From: an uncultured Eubacteriales bacterium
Lineage (GTDB): Bacteria > Bacillota > Clostridia > Peptostreptococcales > Anaerovoracaceae
DNA length: 31,434 nt
Direction: 5' to 3'
Assembly (NCBI GenBank): GCA_900547295.1
Contig: URGK01000025.1
Coordinates: 1-31,434 of the forward strand
Under the pieces are notes generated by a model. That model ran no database searches. It was not told the origin of the DNA and worked only from the letters and a program-made list of their open reading frames with translations. Shown here one piece after another: positions 16,627-25,248 of this stretch (its first letter is position 1; every line of letters begins with the position of its first letter). The position numbers were made by a program, and so were the translations under genes.

Positions 16627-19056
16627 ATGGCTGCTGCATGTGGAACAGATTTTAACAGAATAAAGCATGGCGACTGGAAAGACGGCTGCACAGACAGAAT
16701 AAACAGATTAAGAAATAAATATTTCAATAATATGCCTGAAATCGATACAGAGAGAGCCAGAGCGTATACAGAAATTTATAAAGAAAATGAAGGTGATGAG
16801 GTTATTATCAAAAGGGCAAAAGCTCTATATCATTATCTTGAAAACAAAACATTATTTATTGATGAAGATGAACTGATAATAGGTACAGACGGTAAAAAAC
16901 AGAGGTCTGTGGTTATGAATCCTGATATGTGTTACAGCTGGTACAGAGATGAACTGGAAACAATGTCAACCAGACCGCAGGATCCGTATTTTATTACAGA
17001 AGAGGATAAGAAATATATAAGAGAAGAAATTGTTCCGTTCTGGACGGGTAAGTCAATGGAGGACTGGTTTCAAGCTAATCTCGAAGATGATCTTGTAAAT
17101 GTCGGAATCGGGACAAATGTAGTCTTTGGTGATTTAAAATCACAGGGCGGCGCAGGAGAATATGCTGTAGGTTACGGCAATATCCTTATTAAAAAAGGTT
17201 TTGGGGCAATCAGGCAGGAAGCTGTTGAAAGAATGGAAGCATTAGATCCTTTTGATCCTGAAAGCTTTGAAAAGAAAAAGTATTATGAAGCCACCATAAT
17301 ATGCTGTGATGCTGTAAAAATGATGAGTGAACGCTACGCAGGGTATGCAAGAAGGCTGGCTAAAAATGCGAACGAAAAGAGAAAAGCAGAACTTTTAAAA
17401 ATAGCGGATATATGTGAAAAGGTTCCGTATAATCCACCGGAAACATTCCATGAAGGACTGCAGTTTGTATGGTTTACACAGATGTTTCTGTGGGCAGAGG
17501 AAAACTCCAATTCCTACTGCATCGACAGACCGGATCAGTATTTATATCCACTGTACAAAAAAGATCTTGAAGAGGGAAGAATTACTGAGGAAGAGGCGCT
17601 TGAGCTTATTGAGTGTTTCTGGATTAAAATTGCAGAGTTTATTTTTACTATTTCTAAAGATGGCGCAGAGTTTTATGCGGGATATATGTCATTTACCGGT
17701 CTTACTCTTGGCGGATGCGATCAGGATGGAAAGGATGCTGTAAATGAACTTTCGTACCTGATGATTCAGGCTACTATGGATTTAAGAATGCATTCGCCGA
17801 CAATTAATGTAAGAGTTTGCGATGAGACTCCTGATGAATATCTGGAGAAGGTTTGCGATCTTGTTAAGCTTGGAACAGGACAGCCTGCAATATTCTTCGA
17901 TAAAACCGCTATAAAGCTGTTTGAAAGACGAGGTCTTCCGGAGTCACTTGCAAGAAACTGGTGTGTAGGAGGCTGCGTTGAGCCTAATATTCCGGGCATT
18001 ACAAACATGTGGGGCGAAGGTTGCCGTTACAGCTATGCTACAGCTGTAGAATGGGCACTTTTCAATGGATACTGCAAAACTCTTAACAGACAGATGGGAT
18101 TGAAAACCGGTGATCCAAGAGATTTCAAAACTTTTGATGAATTTTATGAGGCGGTAAAGGCTCAGCTGGCATATCTTATTAAGCTTTGCGTAAGGTTTAC
18201 ACAGCTATCAGAAAAAGCACATATGAGAAGAGCTCCAAAGCCGGTAAGATCCATGACCATGGAAGGCTGTATTGAAAATGGTGTGGATTGTTCTGCAGGC
18301 GGAGCAAAATACAATAATGGTCCGGGGTTGGAACCTACAGGTGTTGCCGATATCGCAGATTCACTGGAAGCAGTGAAAAAACTGGTTTACGACGATAAAA
18401 AAATATCCATGGATCAGCTCCTTCAGGCATTGGAAAATAACTTTGAGGGCTATGAGGATATCAGGCAGTTGCTTATTAACGGCGCTCCTAAATATGGAAA
18501 TGATGTTGATGAGGTTGACAGATTTGCAGCTGAAACAGTTGAATTTTCATGCGATGAAGCTGTGAAATACAGAAGTATGCATGGTTCAACATTCCTTAGC
18601 GGACTTGTTCCTGTTTCATCCAACTTACCTCATGGTAAGGCTATATGGGCTCTCCCGTCAGGAAGAAAGGCTACAGAATCATTGTCAGACGGCTTATCAC
18701 CGTTCCCTGGATATGATAAAGAAGGGCCTACCTCCGTAATTAAATCGGTTTGCAAGGTAGACCATACAAAGAACGGAGTCGGCACATTATTGAATATGAA
18801 ACTGAATCCTCACCTTCTGGAAACAAAGAAGGATAAACAGAACTTCATCTCTCTGCTGAGAGCAGAAAATGCGCTGGGAGGATACCATATTCAGTTCAAT
18901 GTTATAAGCTCGGAAACATTGAGAAAGGCTAAAGCCCGCCCGCAGGACTATGCAGACTTACTGGTAAGAGTTGCAGGTTACAGTGCATTCTTTGTTGAGC
19001 TTGCGCCTGAAGCGCAGGACGCTATAATCAACAGGACTGAAAATACTGCATGGTAG
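16627..19056 (+). CDS. Glycyl radical enzyme 2 (eliminase/dehydratase-type)
   Basis: This 809-aa paralogue of GRE 1 shares the same frame of motifs: thiyl Cys450 with Glu452 (GGCVEPNIPG) and radical Gly784 (RVAGYSAFF). The two proteins align almost without gaps but differ where substrate pockets are expected. Just before the Cys loop GRE 1 has NYQLVGCVEPF and GRE 2 has NWCVGGCVEPN. In the mid-barrel GRE 1 has YFTGYQCFLNMCVGG and GRE 2 has FYAGYMSFTGLTLGG. Different substrates or successive steps are therefore likely. AGAAAGGAG precedes ATG 16627. It is followed 62 bp later by the molybdenum aldehyde oxidoreductase, the natural consumer of an aldehyde product. The exact reaction is unassigned. 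Confidence 0.92.
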   Translation: MAAACGTDFNRIKHGDWKDGCTDRINRLRNKYFNNMPEIDTERARAYTEIYKENEGDEVIIKRAKALYHYLENKTLFIDEDELIIGTDGKKQRSVVMNPDMCYSWYRDELETMSTRPQDPYFITEEDKKYIREEIVPFWTGKSMEDWFQANLEDDLVNVGIGTNVVFGDLKSQGGAGEYAVGYGNILIKKGFGAIRQEAVERMEALDPFDPESFEKKKYYEATIICCDAVKMMSERYAGYARRLAKNANEKRKAELLKIADICEKVPYNPPETFHEGLQFVWFTQMFLWAEENSNSYCIDRPDQYLYPLYKKDLEEGRITEEEALELIECFWIKIAEFIFTISKDGAEFYAGYMSFTGLTLGGCDQDGKDAVNELSYLMIQATMDLRMHSPTINVRVCDETPDEYLEKVCDLVKLGTGQPAIFFDKTAIKLFERRGLPESLARNWCVGGCVEPNIPGITNMWGEGCRYSYATAVEWALFNGYCKTLNRQMGLKTGDPRDFKTFDEFYEAVKAQLAYLIKLCVRFTQLSEKAHMRRAPKPVRSMTMEGCIENGVDCSAGGAKYNNGPGLEPTGVADIADSLEAVKKLVYDDKKISMDQLLQALENNFEGYEDIRQLLINGAPKYGNDVDEVDRFAAETVEFSCDEAVKYRSMHGSTFLSGLVPVSSNLPHGKAIWALPSGRKATESLSDGLSPFPGYDKEGPTSVIKSVCKVDHTKNGVGTLLNMKLNPHLLETKKDKQNFISLLRAENALGGYHIQFNVISSETLRKAKARPQDYADLLVRVAGYSAFFVELAPEAQDAIINRTENTAW

Positions 19057-19118
19057 ATATGATTGAATAGCACTGAGTGCAAAAAGGATAAACTTCAAAA
19101 AAGACGAGGAGGAATGTT

Positions 19119-21992
19119 ATGAAATTTTCAAAAAAATCACTGCATATTAATGGCGCTGTACGTACTTTTGTATGCGATTTGGAAAAAGATACTCTCGCAA
19201 CAGTACTTAGAAGACTGGGTTTGACAGGCACTAAGATTGGTTGCGGGATAGGTGTCTGCGGAGCATGTTCTGTAATAATGAACGGAAAAGTAGTAAGATC
19301 GTGTACAAGAAAAATCAAAACAATAGAGGATTTCAGCGAAATTATTACTATAGAGGGCCTGGGAAATCCGCTAAACCCTCATCCGCTTCAGGCTGCATGG
19401 GTACATCTTGCTGCAGTTCAGTGCGGATTCTGCTCGCCGGGATTTATTGTATCAGCATATCAGATGCTTAAGGAAAACAATAATCCGACAAGAGAAGAAG
19501 TAAGGGACTGGTTCCAGAAGCACAGGAATGTCTGCAGATGTACAGGTTACAAGCAGATTGTTGATGCGGTTATGGAAGCAGCGGCTATTATGAGAGGTGA
19601 GAAAACTGTAGAAGATATCAGGTATAAATGGGAAGGTGTAAAGGATCTTTACGGTAAACCGCTTGCAAGGCCTAATGCACTGGCTAAAGCCTGCGGAGTA
19701 TGCGATTACGGTGATGACCTCGCATTAAAGATGCCGGAGGGCACATTGCAGGCTGTTCTGGTAATGCCTAGGGTTACAAACCATGCAAACATTTTAAATA
19801 TTGATATATCGGCAGCAGAAAAAGTTCCGGGAGTTGTTAAAGTTATAACTGCGCAGGATGTAAGAGATGCAGGATGTAAGAATGCCCTTACACCGTTTAC
19901 CTGCCAGCCGAGAACAGTAGTTTTCGATAATGTACACACACTTATCCAGGATAAGAAAATAGTAAACTGGGGTAATGTTATAGCCATAGCGGTTGCAGAC
20001 ACCAAGGAACATGCTCAGCAGGCGGCGGATCTGGTAAAGATGGATTACGAGCAGCTGCCTGAGTATATGAGCTATCTGGAAGCGGTAATGCCTGATGCGA
20101 TTGAAATACATCCGGGAGTGCCTAATATATACTCAAGATTCCCTGTTCGCAAGGGAGATGCTGATGATGTCCCTGAAATTATTGAAGATTCCACATTCTC
20201 AGTTGAAGGAAGCTTTTATGCTTCAAGAGAACCGCATATGTCAATTGAAGGTGATACTGTGCAGGCATATTATGACGAAGATGGCATGCTCACCGTTCAC
20301 TGCAAGAGTATGACTAACTACTTTGACAGAGATGATGTGGCAGAGGCAGTCGGCGAGGATCCGGAAAATGTTAGAATTGTAGAAAATCCTACAGGCGGAT
20401 CATTTGGCTGGGCAATGAATGCAGGCTCCTATGCGCTTGGAGCAATGGCTACTAAAGTAACGCAGAAACCGATAGCTTTACATATTGATTATTCGCAGTT
20501 TATGGCTTTCTCCGGAAAGAGATCACCTGCATATATGAACGGAAGTCTGTCATGTGATGAAAACGGAATGATTACAGCAGGTCAGTTTGATGTTGGTCTT
20601 GACCATGGTTCATATCATGAACTGGGCGATGACAAATTAATGAGAATAAGCAGATTCATGTTCTTCCCGTACTATATTCCTAATGCGCTTGGAGTATCAA
20701 GGGTGGCTATTACCAACCATGCTTTTGGTACAGCATATAGAGGATACGGAGCTCCTCAGGCGTTTACATGCGGTGAGGCGCTGATTGATATGCTGGCAGA
20801 AAAAGCAGGAATAGATCCGTTTGAATTCAGATACAAGAATATTGCAAGACCGGGACAGGACAATCTTAATCAGGTGCCTTTCCTGCAGTATCCGATGGAA
20901 GCTATAATGGACAAAATGAAACCTATGTATGATGAAGCTGTTAAAAAGGCGAATGAGTTTAATGCATCGTCAGACGGTTCGGTGAGACGTGGTGTAGGAC
21001 TTGCATGGGGCGGTTATACAGTTGGTCTTGGTGCCGTTGATGAAGCAAGTGTTGCCATTGAATTAAGACCTGATGGAAAGTTTACTAAATATGATACATG
21101 GCAGGATCAGGGGCAGGGAGGCGACGCAGGTTCGCTCATCTGTATGATACAGGCATTAAGAGAATACTTCCCGGATGTTACACCTGATGATATCAGATTA
21201 GTACAGGCAGACACCAAGCTCTGCCCTAATACAGGAGAATCTGCAGGTTCAAGATCTCACTTCGCAAACGGTAAGGCAAGCATACTGGCAGCAAAGAACC
21301 TTGCCAATGCAATGAGAAAAGAAGACGGTACATACAGGACCTATGAAGAGATGGTCGCAGAAGGAATTCCGACCAGATATAACGGTGACTGGACATCTGC
21401 GAGTGAATGGGATGATTTATATGACCTTGACCCTAATACAGGTAAAGGAAATCCTGCTTATGCATATATTTACGCGCTGTTCCTGGCAGAGGCGGAAGTT
21501 GACATGAATACAGGAAAAACAACAGTTACAGGTTTCAGATGTGTAGATGAAGTCGGAAAAGTAGGTAACATTCAGTCACTGGATGGACAGGCCTATGGCG
21601 GAATTTCACATTCAATCGGCTTTGCATTAAGCGAAGATTATGAAGACGTTAAAAAGCATACAAATATGTATGCAGCAGGAGTACCTTACATTAAGGATAT
21701 CCCTGATGATATGACAGTTATACATATGAATGGACATGACGAGAGAGGTCCTTTCGGATCCTCAGGATGCTCAGAGGCGTTCCAGTCCGGAGATCATGTT
21801 GCAGTGCTTAATGCTATAAACAATGCAACAGGAGTAAGAATTTATGAAATCCCTGCATCACCTGAAAAGGTTAAAGCGGGTATTGATAAACTTGCAGCAG
21901 GAGAGACTTTGACTCCGCCTGAAAAATATTATCTGGGTTCAGATTTTATGGACGAGGTAGAGTTTATGAAAGAAAATCCTGTAAGCTGGTAA
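19119..21992 (+). CDS. mop: Mop-type molybdenum aldehyde oxidoreductase
   Basis: This 957-aa single-chain xanthine-oxidase-family enzyme has the layout of Desulfovibrio gigas aldehyde oxidoreductase: two [2Fe-2S] domains and a molybdopterin domain, with no FAD domain. Cluster ligands are C42/C47/C50/C62 (GCGIGVCGACS) and C102/C105/C139/C141 (QCGFCSPGF; CRCTGY). The Mo part (about 185-930) contains AYRGYGAPQAF and ends with the active-site Glu886 in GSSGCSEAF, aligned to the catalytic Glu of the D. gigas enzyme. It should oxidise an aldehyde to a carboxylate. Relatives use molybdopterin cytosine dinucleotide; cofactor genes are not in the window. GAGGAGG precedes ATG 19119. The absence of FAD means a separate electron acceptor is needed, supplied by the genes at 22543 and 24806. 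Confidence 0.9.
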   Translation: MKFSKKSLHINGAVRTFVCDLEKDTLATVLRRLGLTGTKIGCGIGVCGACSVIMNGKVVRSCTRKIKTIEDFSEIITIEGLGNPLNPHPLQAAWVHLAAVQCGFCSPGFIVSAYQMLKENNNPTREEVRDWFQKHRNVCRCTGYKQIVDAVMEAAAIMRGEKTVEDIRYKWEGVKDLYGKPLARPNALAKACGVCDYGDDLALKMPEGTLQAVLVMPRVTNHANILNIDISAAEKVPGVVKVITAQDVRDAGCKNALTPFTCQPRTVVFDNVHTLIQDKKIVNWGNVIAIAVADTKEHAQQAADLVKMDYEQLPEYMSYLEAVMPDAIEIHPGVPNIYSRFPVRKGDADDVPEIIEDSTFSVEGSFYASREPHMSIEGDTVQAYYDEDGMLTVHCKSMTNYFDRDDVAEAVGEDPENVRIVENPTGGSFGWAMNAGSYALGAMATKVTQKPIALHIDYSQFMAFSGKRSPAYMNGSLSCDENGMITAGQFDVGLDHGSYHELGDDKLMRISRFMFFPYYIPNALGVSRVAITNHAFGTAYRGYGAPQAFTCGEALIDMLAEKAGIDPFEFRYKNIARPGQDNLNQVPFLQYPMEAIMDKMKPMYDEAVKKANEFNASSDGSVRRGVGLAWGGYTVGLGAVDEASVAIELRPDGKFTKYDTWQDQGQGGDAGSLICMIQALREYFPDVTPDDIRLVQADTKLCPNTGESAGSRSHFANGKASILAAKNLANAMRKEDGTYRTYEEMVAEGIPTRYNGDWTSASEWDDLYDLDPNTGKGNPAYAYIYALFLAEAEVDMNTGKTTVTGFRCVDEVGKVGNIQSLDGQAYGGISHSIGFALSEDYEDVKKHTNMYAAGVPYIKDIPDDMTVIHMNGHDERGPFGSSGCSEAFQSGDHVAVLNAINNATGVRIYEIPASPEKVKAGIDKLAAGETLTPPEKYYLGSDFMDEVEFMKENPVSW

Positions 21993-22022
21993 TAAGTTAT
22001 AAAGTGTAGTAAAATCCTGGTG

Positions 22023-22052
22023 ATTGGCAGATGACTTTTGTCGTCTGCCAAT
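22023..22052 (+). other. Long hairpin after the aldehyde oxidoreductase
   Basis: ATTGGCAGATGAC (22023-22035) pairs with GTCGTCTGCCAAT (22040-22052): 13 bp with one G-U and a T4 loop. Only TGTCTATT follows, so it is a weak terminator at best. It may protect the 3' end of the mop message or lower expression of downstream genes. Confidence 0.65.
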
Positions 22053-22104
22053 TGTCTATTAAAAACATAATAGTAAAAATAGCATAAAAAGGAGTTATAA
22101 GGCA

Positions 22105-22527
22105 ATGAATATGTATTTTCCGATTGGTCTTATAGTTGTTTCAAATATATTTTATCATGTGTGTGCAAAATCATCTCCGGCAAAGATGGATCCGTTTGCA
22201 ATGCTTGTTGTGGCGTATATATTATGTGCGATTATATCCCTTGTGATGTATTTTGTAACTAATCCGGGAAGCAATCTTATTAATGAGATCTCTTATTCCA
22301 ACTGGACTGTGTTTGTAATGGGACTTGCAATTGTAGGACTTGAAGCAGGTAATATATTTATGTACAGAGTAGGGTGGAATATAAATACCGGCTATTTGCT
22401 TCACAGTGCGATATTTGCAGTTGCATTGCTGATTGTAGGATATCTGATTTATAAAGAAGCTATTACTTTAAACAAGGTGTTAGGGGTGTTTGCCTGCATG
22501 GTAGGCATATATTTTATAAATAAATAA
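22105..22527 (+). CDS. Small EamA/DMT-like four-TM membrane protein
   Basis: This 140-aa protein has four or five hydrophobic segments and resembles a single EamA repeat of the drug/metabolite transporter superfamily, ending in the usual helix (LNKVLGVFACMVGIYFINK). Half-size members work as dimers. The match rests on length and hydrophobic pattern, so the family call is moderate. AAAGGAG precedes ATG 22105. It sits between the aldehyde oxidoreductase and its presumed redox partner, 15 bp before the latter, so it belongs to the operon. A role in exporting an end product is possible but is inference only. Confidence 0.65.
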   Translation: MNMYFPIGLIVVSNIFYHVCAKSSPAKMDPFAMLVVAYILCAIISLVMYFVTNPGSNLINEISYSNWTVFVMGLAIVGLEAGNIFMYRVGWNINTGYLLHSAIFAVALLIVGYLIYKEAITLNKVLGVFACMVGIYFINK

Positions 22528-22542
22528 CAGCAGGTAGCGAAT

Positions 22543-24834
22543 ATGGAAAAATATTTTAAGCAGTTTGAAGCGTGCAGACAAAAAGAAGAACCTGCATGCA
22601 CAAATACCTGTCCGTTTCATCTGGATGTAAAAGATTTTCTTGAAAAGACAGGCAGAAACAAATATGACAGAGCATATAAGAACTATAGAGATGCCGTGGT
22701 TTTCCCTGAAATTGTGTCGAAAATATGCGATGCCAGGTGTCAGAATGCATGCCCGAGGACACATATTGATGACGCAGTACAGATAAGGCTGCTGGAAGAA
22801 ACCTGTGTAAACAAGGCTCGTAAAAAGGAACCTTTAAAGTATAACTTACCTAAAAAACAGGGGAAGATAGGAATCATAGGAGGAGGTCTCAGCGGCTTAA
22901 CCTGTGGATTGAGACTGGCAACTAAAAAATACAGTGTTGTTATATTTGAAAAGGAAAAGATTCCGGGCGGACAGCTTAAGTATATAATGGACGAAGCTGA
23001 ATACCTTGCGGCCATTGATCTGCAAATGTCGAAAGAAGAATATGAGCTTTTGACAGATACTGAAATTGCCGGCCTTGACAGTCTTGCGGAATATGGCTTT
23101 GATGCTGTCTATATTGCAACAGGTCAGGGCGGAAATGATTTTGGGATGACAGATTTGCCTGCAGGGCAGTATAGTGAAAATAATAAATTTGCAGTGTGGT
23201 GTGGAGGAAGTCTGAAAGGAAAAAGTCTGGTAGAAGCAATTGTAGATGGTGCAAATGCAGCTATGGCTATTGATTTGTACATAAAAACGGGGAGCGGCAA
23301 TATTGCAGAAACAGCAGCAGATACCAGAATAGTACCTGACCTGAAGAAAATAGTAAAATGCGAGAGAGTTGTACCTACGGAAAGCGGAATTTTTTCTGAT
23401 GAAGAGGCAGCCGCAGAATCAGCAAGGTGTATAAGATGCCAGTGCAACTCATGTCAGGAAAGCTGTGATCTGGTTGCATATTATAACAAATGGCCTGCAA
23501 AAATGAGAGAGGAAGTTGCAGAAACGGTAATGGAGTCCGGCTCTATGCTGAGAAAATCCCCTGCAACATATCTTGTGAACTCATGTACCCAGTGCGGACT
23601 GTTCGAACAGGGGTGTCCTTCCCATATAGATATGAAAGGTATGATGCTGGAAACAAGGCGTGTGCTGCACAGACAGCAGCAGATGCCACCGGCATTTCAT
23701 GGATTCTGGCTAGATGATATGCAGCATGCAAACAGAGAGAAGAGCCGCATATGTAGGAATGCGCCGGGAAGTGAAAATTCGGAATATGTTTTTTTCCCCG
23801 GTTGTAATTTGGGTGCTTCAAGGCCTGAACTTGTTGAAGCCGCATATGGATGGCTGAATAACAATTTTGAAAATACAGGGCTGATGCTGCGCTGCTGCGG
23901 CATTCATGCTGAATGGGCTGGTGATGAACAGCTTGCAGAACAGCTTAAAACTTCTCTTATGCAGGACTGGACCGCGCTTGGAAAACCTGTGTTGATTACG
24001 GCATGCCCGTCATGTACCAGATTTTTAACAGAAGCTGTGCCGGAGGTGAAGTGTATTTCACTTCCTGAATTTATTTGCAGCAACGGAATATATCCCGATA
24101 TGGATAATAATATCGCAAAGGGCAGAGAATTTGCTGTTTTTGATCCGTGTGCCGCAAGAGAAAATCACAACATGCAGGATGCAGTAAGAAAAATTTTAAA
24201 TAAAAAAAACATTAAATTTTTTGAGCTGGAGCAAAAGGGAAACTATGGCTGCTGTGGTTTTGGCGGTGATATTTCTGTTGCGAATCCTGAGATTGCTGAT
24301 TTTATTGCAGAAAAAAGGGCTGATATGACACAGGCTCCGTATATAACATATTGTATAAACTGCAGAGATGTTTTTGCTGACAGAAATAAAGAGGCAGTTC
24401 ATATTCTTGATGTTTTATTTGGGGACTCTTGTATATCAGGAGAGTCCGCAGACTTTACGGCCAGACGAAGAAACAGAGAAATGCTGAAGAAAAAAATGCT
24501 TGAAACTTACTGGGGTGAACAAATGATAAACGATGAAAGTAAATATGGATTTGAAATTATTTATGACGATAATATAAAACAGAAGATAAAAAAACTTCAC
24601 CTTGTTGAGGAGGATATTAAAGAGGTTATTTATCGTGCAGACAACCTGAACAGAAGAATCTATAATGCTGATACGGAAGAATATACATGTTATTCGAAAC
24701 TGAATTATATTACATGCTGGGTAAGTTATAAAGTAAAAGATGATAAATACTGTCTTACAAATGTATATACTCACAGAATGAATATAAAACTGGAGGAAGT
24801 ATGGAATGGAAAAAAAATCAACGCTGATCTGTGA
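22543..24834 (+). CDS. Flavin/Fe-S/CCG-domain redox partner of the aldehyde oxidoreductase
   Basis: This 763-aa modular protein has, first, a GltD-like N-terminal Fe-S domain (C11, C19, C23; C62, C66, C70). A Rossmann FAD motif follows (GGGLSG, 113-118). Two ferredoxin-type sets come next (C296/299/301/304/308 and C348/351/358). An HdrB/GlpC-like cysteine-rich CCG region follows (C421; C451-C452-G; C488/C491; C570-C571-G; C604/C607). A C-terminal domain of about 100 aa ends it (660-763; SKLNYITCWVSYKV). It resembles the dicluster-binding disulfide-oxidoreductase family encoded beside Mop-type enzymes in Desulfovibrio (the DVU1557-1559 neighbourhood, from memory). The FAD part is shorter than GltD and I see no second GxGxxG for NAD(P)H, so the acceptor may not be NAD(P). 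It probably takes electrons from the aldehyde oxidoreductase. Confidence 0.8.
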   Translation: MEKYFKQFEACRQKEEPACTNTCPFHLDVKDFLEKTGRNKYDRAYKNYRDAVVFPEIVSKICDARCQNACPRTHIDDAVQIRLLEETCVNKARKKEPLKYNLPKKQGKIGIIGGGLSGLTCGLRLATKKYSVVIFEKEKIPGGQLKYIMDEAEYLAAIDLQMSKEEYELLTDTEIAGLDSLAEYGFDAVYIATGQGGNDFGMTDLPAGQYSENNKFAVWCGGSLKGKSLVEAIVDGANAAMAIDLYIKTGSGNIAETAADTRIVPDLKKIVKCERVVPTESGIFSDEEAAAESARCIRCQCNSCQESCDLVAYYNKWPAKMREEVAETVMESGSMLRKSPATYLVNSCTQCGLFEQGCPSHIDMKGMMLETRRVLHRQQQMPPAFHGFWLDDMQHANREKSRICRNAPGSENSEYVFFPGCNLGASRPELVEAAYGWLNNNFENTGLMLRCCGIHAEWAGDEQLAEQLKTSLMQDWTALGKPVLITACPSCTRFLTEAVPEVKCISLPEFICSNGIYPDMDNNIAKGREFAVFDPCAARENHNMQDAVRKILNKKNIKFFELEQKGNYGCCGFGGDISVANPEIADFIAEKRADMTQAPYITYCINCRDVFADRNKEAVHILDVLFGDSCISGESADFTARRRNREMLKKKMLETYWGEQMINDESKYGFEIIYDDNIKQKIKKLHLVEEDIKEVIYRADNLNRRIYNADTEEYTCYSKLNYITCWVSYKVKDDKYCLTNVYTHRMNIKLEEVWNGKKINADL

Positions 24835-25000
24835 TGGATGTCAGGTGGAAATGGAGGAACTTGAAGTTCAGTTTGAGTATCTTGACAAGTTCTTCAGGCA
24901 TAAAGTTCTGCGATGTCCTCTTTGCGGGCAGGTATTTCTTCCGCAGGAACTTGTAGAGGGCAGAATGAAGACTGTAGAAAAAAGCATGGAAGAAAAGTAA
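24806..25000 (+). CDS. Small CxxC...CxxC redox/zinc-ribbon protein
   Basis: This 64-aa protein has two CxxC pairs (C9-x2-C12 and C37-x2-C40, CPLCG), fit to bind Zn or Fe as in rubredoxin- or zinc-ribbon-like folds. It matches in size and position the small redox protein encoded with Mop-type aldehyde oxidoreductases (DVU1557-like family, from memory). Its ATG lies inside the end of the preceding gene, overlapping by 29 bases in another frame, with GGAGG about nine bases upstream. Translation is probably coupled and expression near-stoichiometric. It is the last gene of unit B, followed by a terminator. Confidence 0.8.
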   Translation: MEKKSTLICDGCQVEMEELEVQFEYLDKFFRHKVLRCPLCGQVFLPQELVEGRMKTVEKSMEEK

Positions 25001-25015
25001 ACGAATTAAATAAAT

Positions 25016-25046
25016 AAAAATACCGTCATTTGTCGATGGTATTTTT
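25016..25046 (+). terminator. Rho-independent terminator ending unit B
   Basis: AAAAATACCGTC (25016-25027) pairs with GATGGTATTTTT (25035-25046), 12 bp with one G-U, loop ATTTGTC; the T-run follows directly. It ends four bases before the next sigma-54 promoter. Confidence 0.85.
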
Positions 25047-25049
25047 ATT

Positions 25050-25065
25050 TGGCACGATAGTTGCA
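25050..25065 (+). promoter_or_regulatory. Sigma-54 (-24/-12) promoter of the acetoin-dehydrogenase-like operon
   Basis: TGGCACGATAGTTGCA has GG (25051-25052) and GC (25063-25064) exactly 12 bp apart, a near-perfect RpoN site. Downstream TTGCATTAAATATAAGTGT matches the 8418 promoter at all but one position. The predicted start is near 25075. Acetoin operons in several bacteria are RpoN-dependent with an AcoR-type activator, which fits the genes below. Confidence 0.9.
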
Positions 25066-25186
25066 TTAAATATAAGTGTAAAGTAAATCCCTTATATTTA
25101 TAAGCCTTGTGCCCGCAGGAAGTAAAAGGGCAGACCTATTGAAATTAGGGGCATTGTAAGATTTTAAAAACATATAACAAGACAAG

Positions 25187-25210
25187 ATGTGTAGAAAAAA
25201 AACTACACAT
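25187..25210 (+). repeat. Perfect inverted repeat in the E1-alpha leader
   Basis: ATGTGTAG (25187-25194), eight A, then CTACACAT (25203-25210) gives 8-bp perfect arms, a possible RNA hairpin about 20 bases before the ribosome binding site. The left arm and its CAAGATG prefix recur near 8539-8556 in the leader of the other sigma-54 unit. Confidence 0.55.
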
Positions 25211-25248
25211 TGATGAAAAAACACAACAATAAAGGAGCGCGAAGAACC

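Noticed and set aside
13127..19056. Pyruvate formate-lyase assignment for the two large enzymes
   Set aside because: Both have a single catalytic Cys followed by Val-Glu instead of the Cys-Cys pair, and their activases carry the ferredoxin insert absent from PFL activase.
19119..21992. Xanthine dehydrogenase for purine breakdown
   Set aside because: There is no FAD domain, the single-chain layout follows Mop aldehyde oxidoreductase, and no other purine-degradation genes are nearby.
25210..25248. Upstream TTG/ATG start for E1 alpha
   Set aside because: It falls within the leader inverted repeat with no Shine-Dalgarno; the encoded extension is Lys/Asn/Arg-rich and unlike the family.
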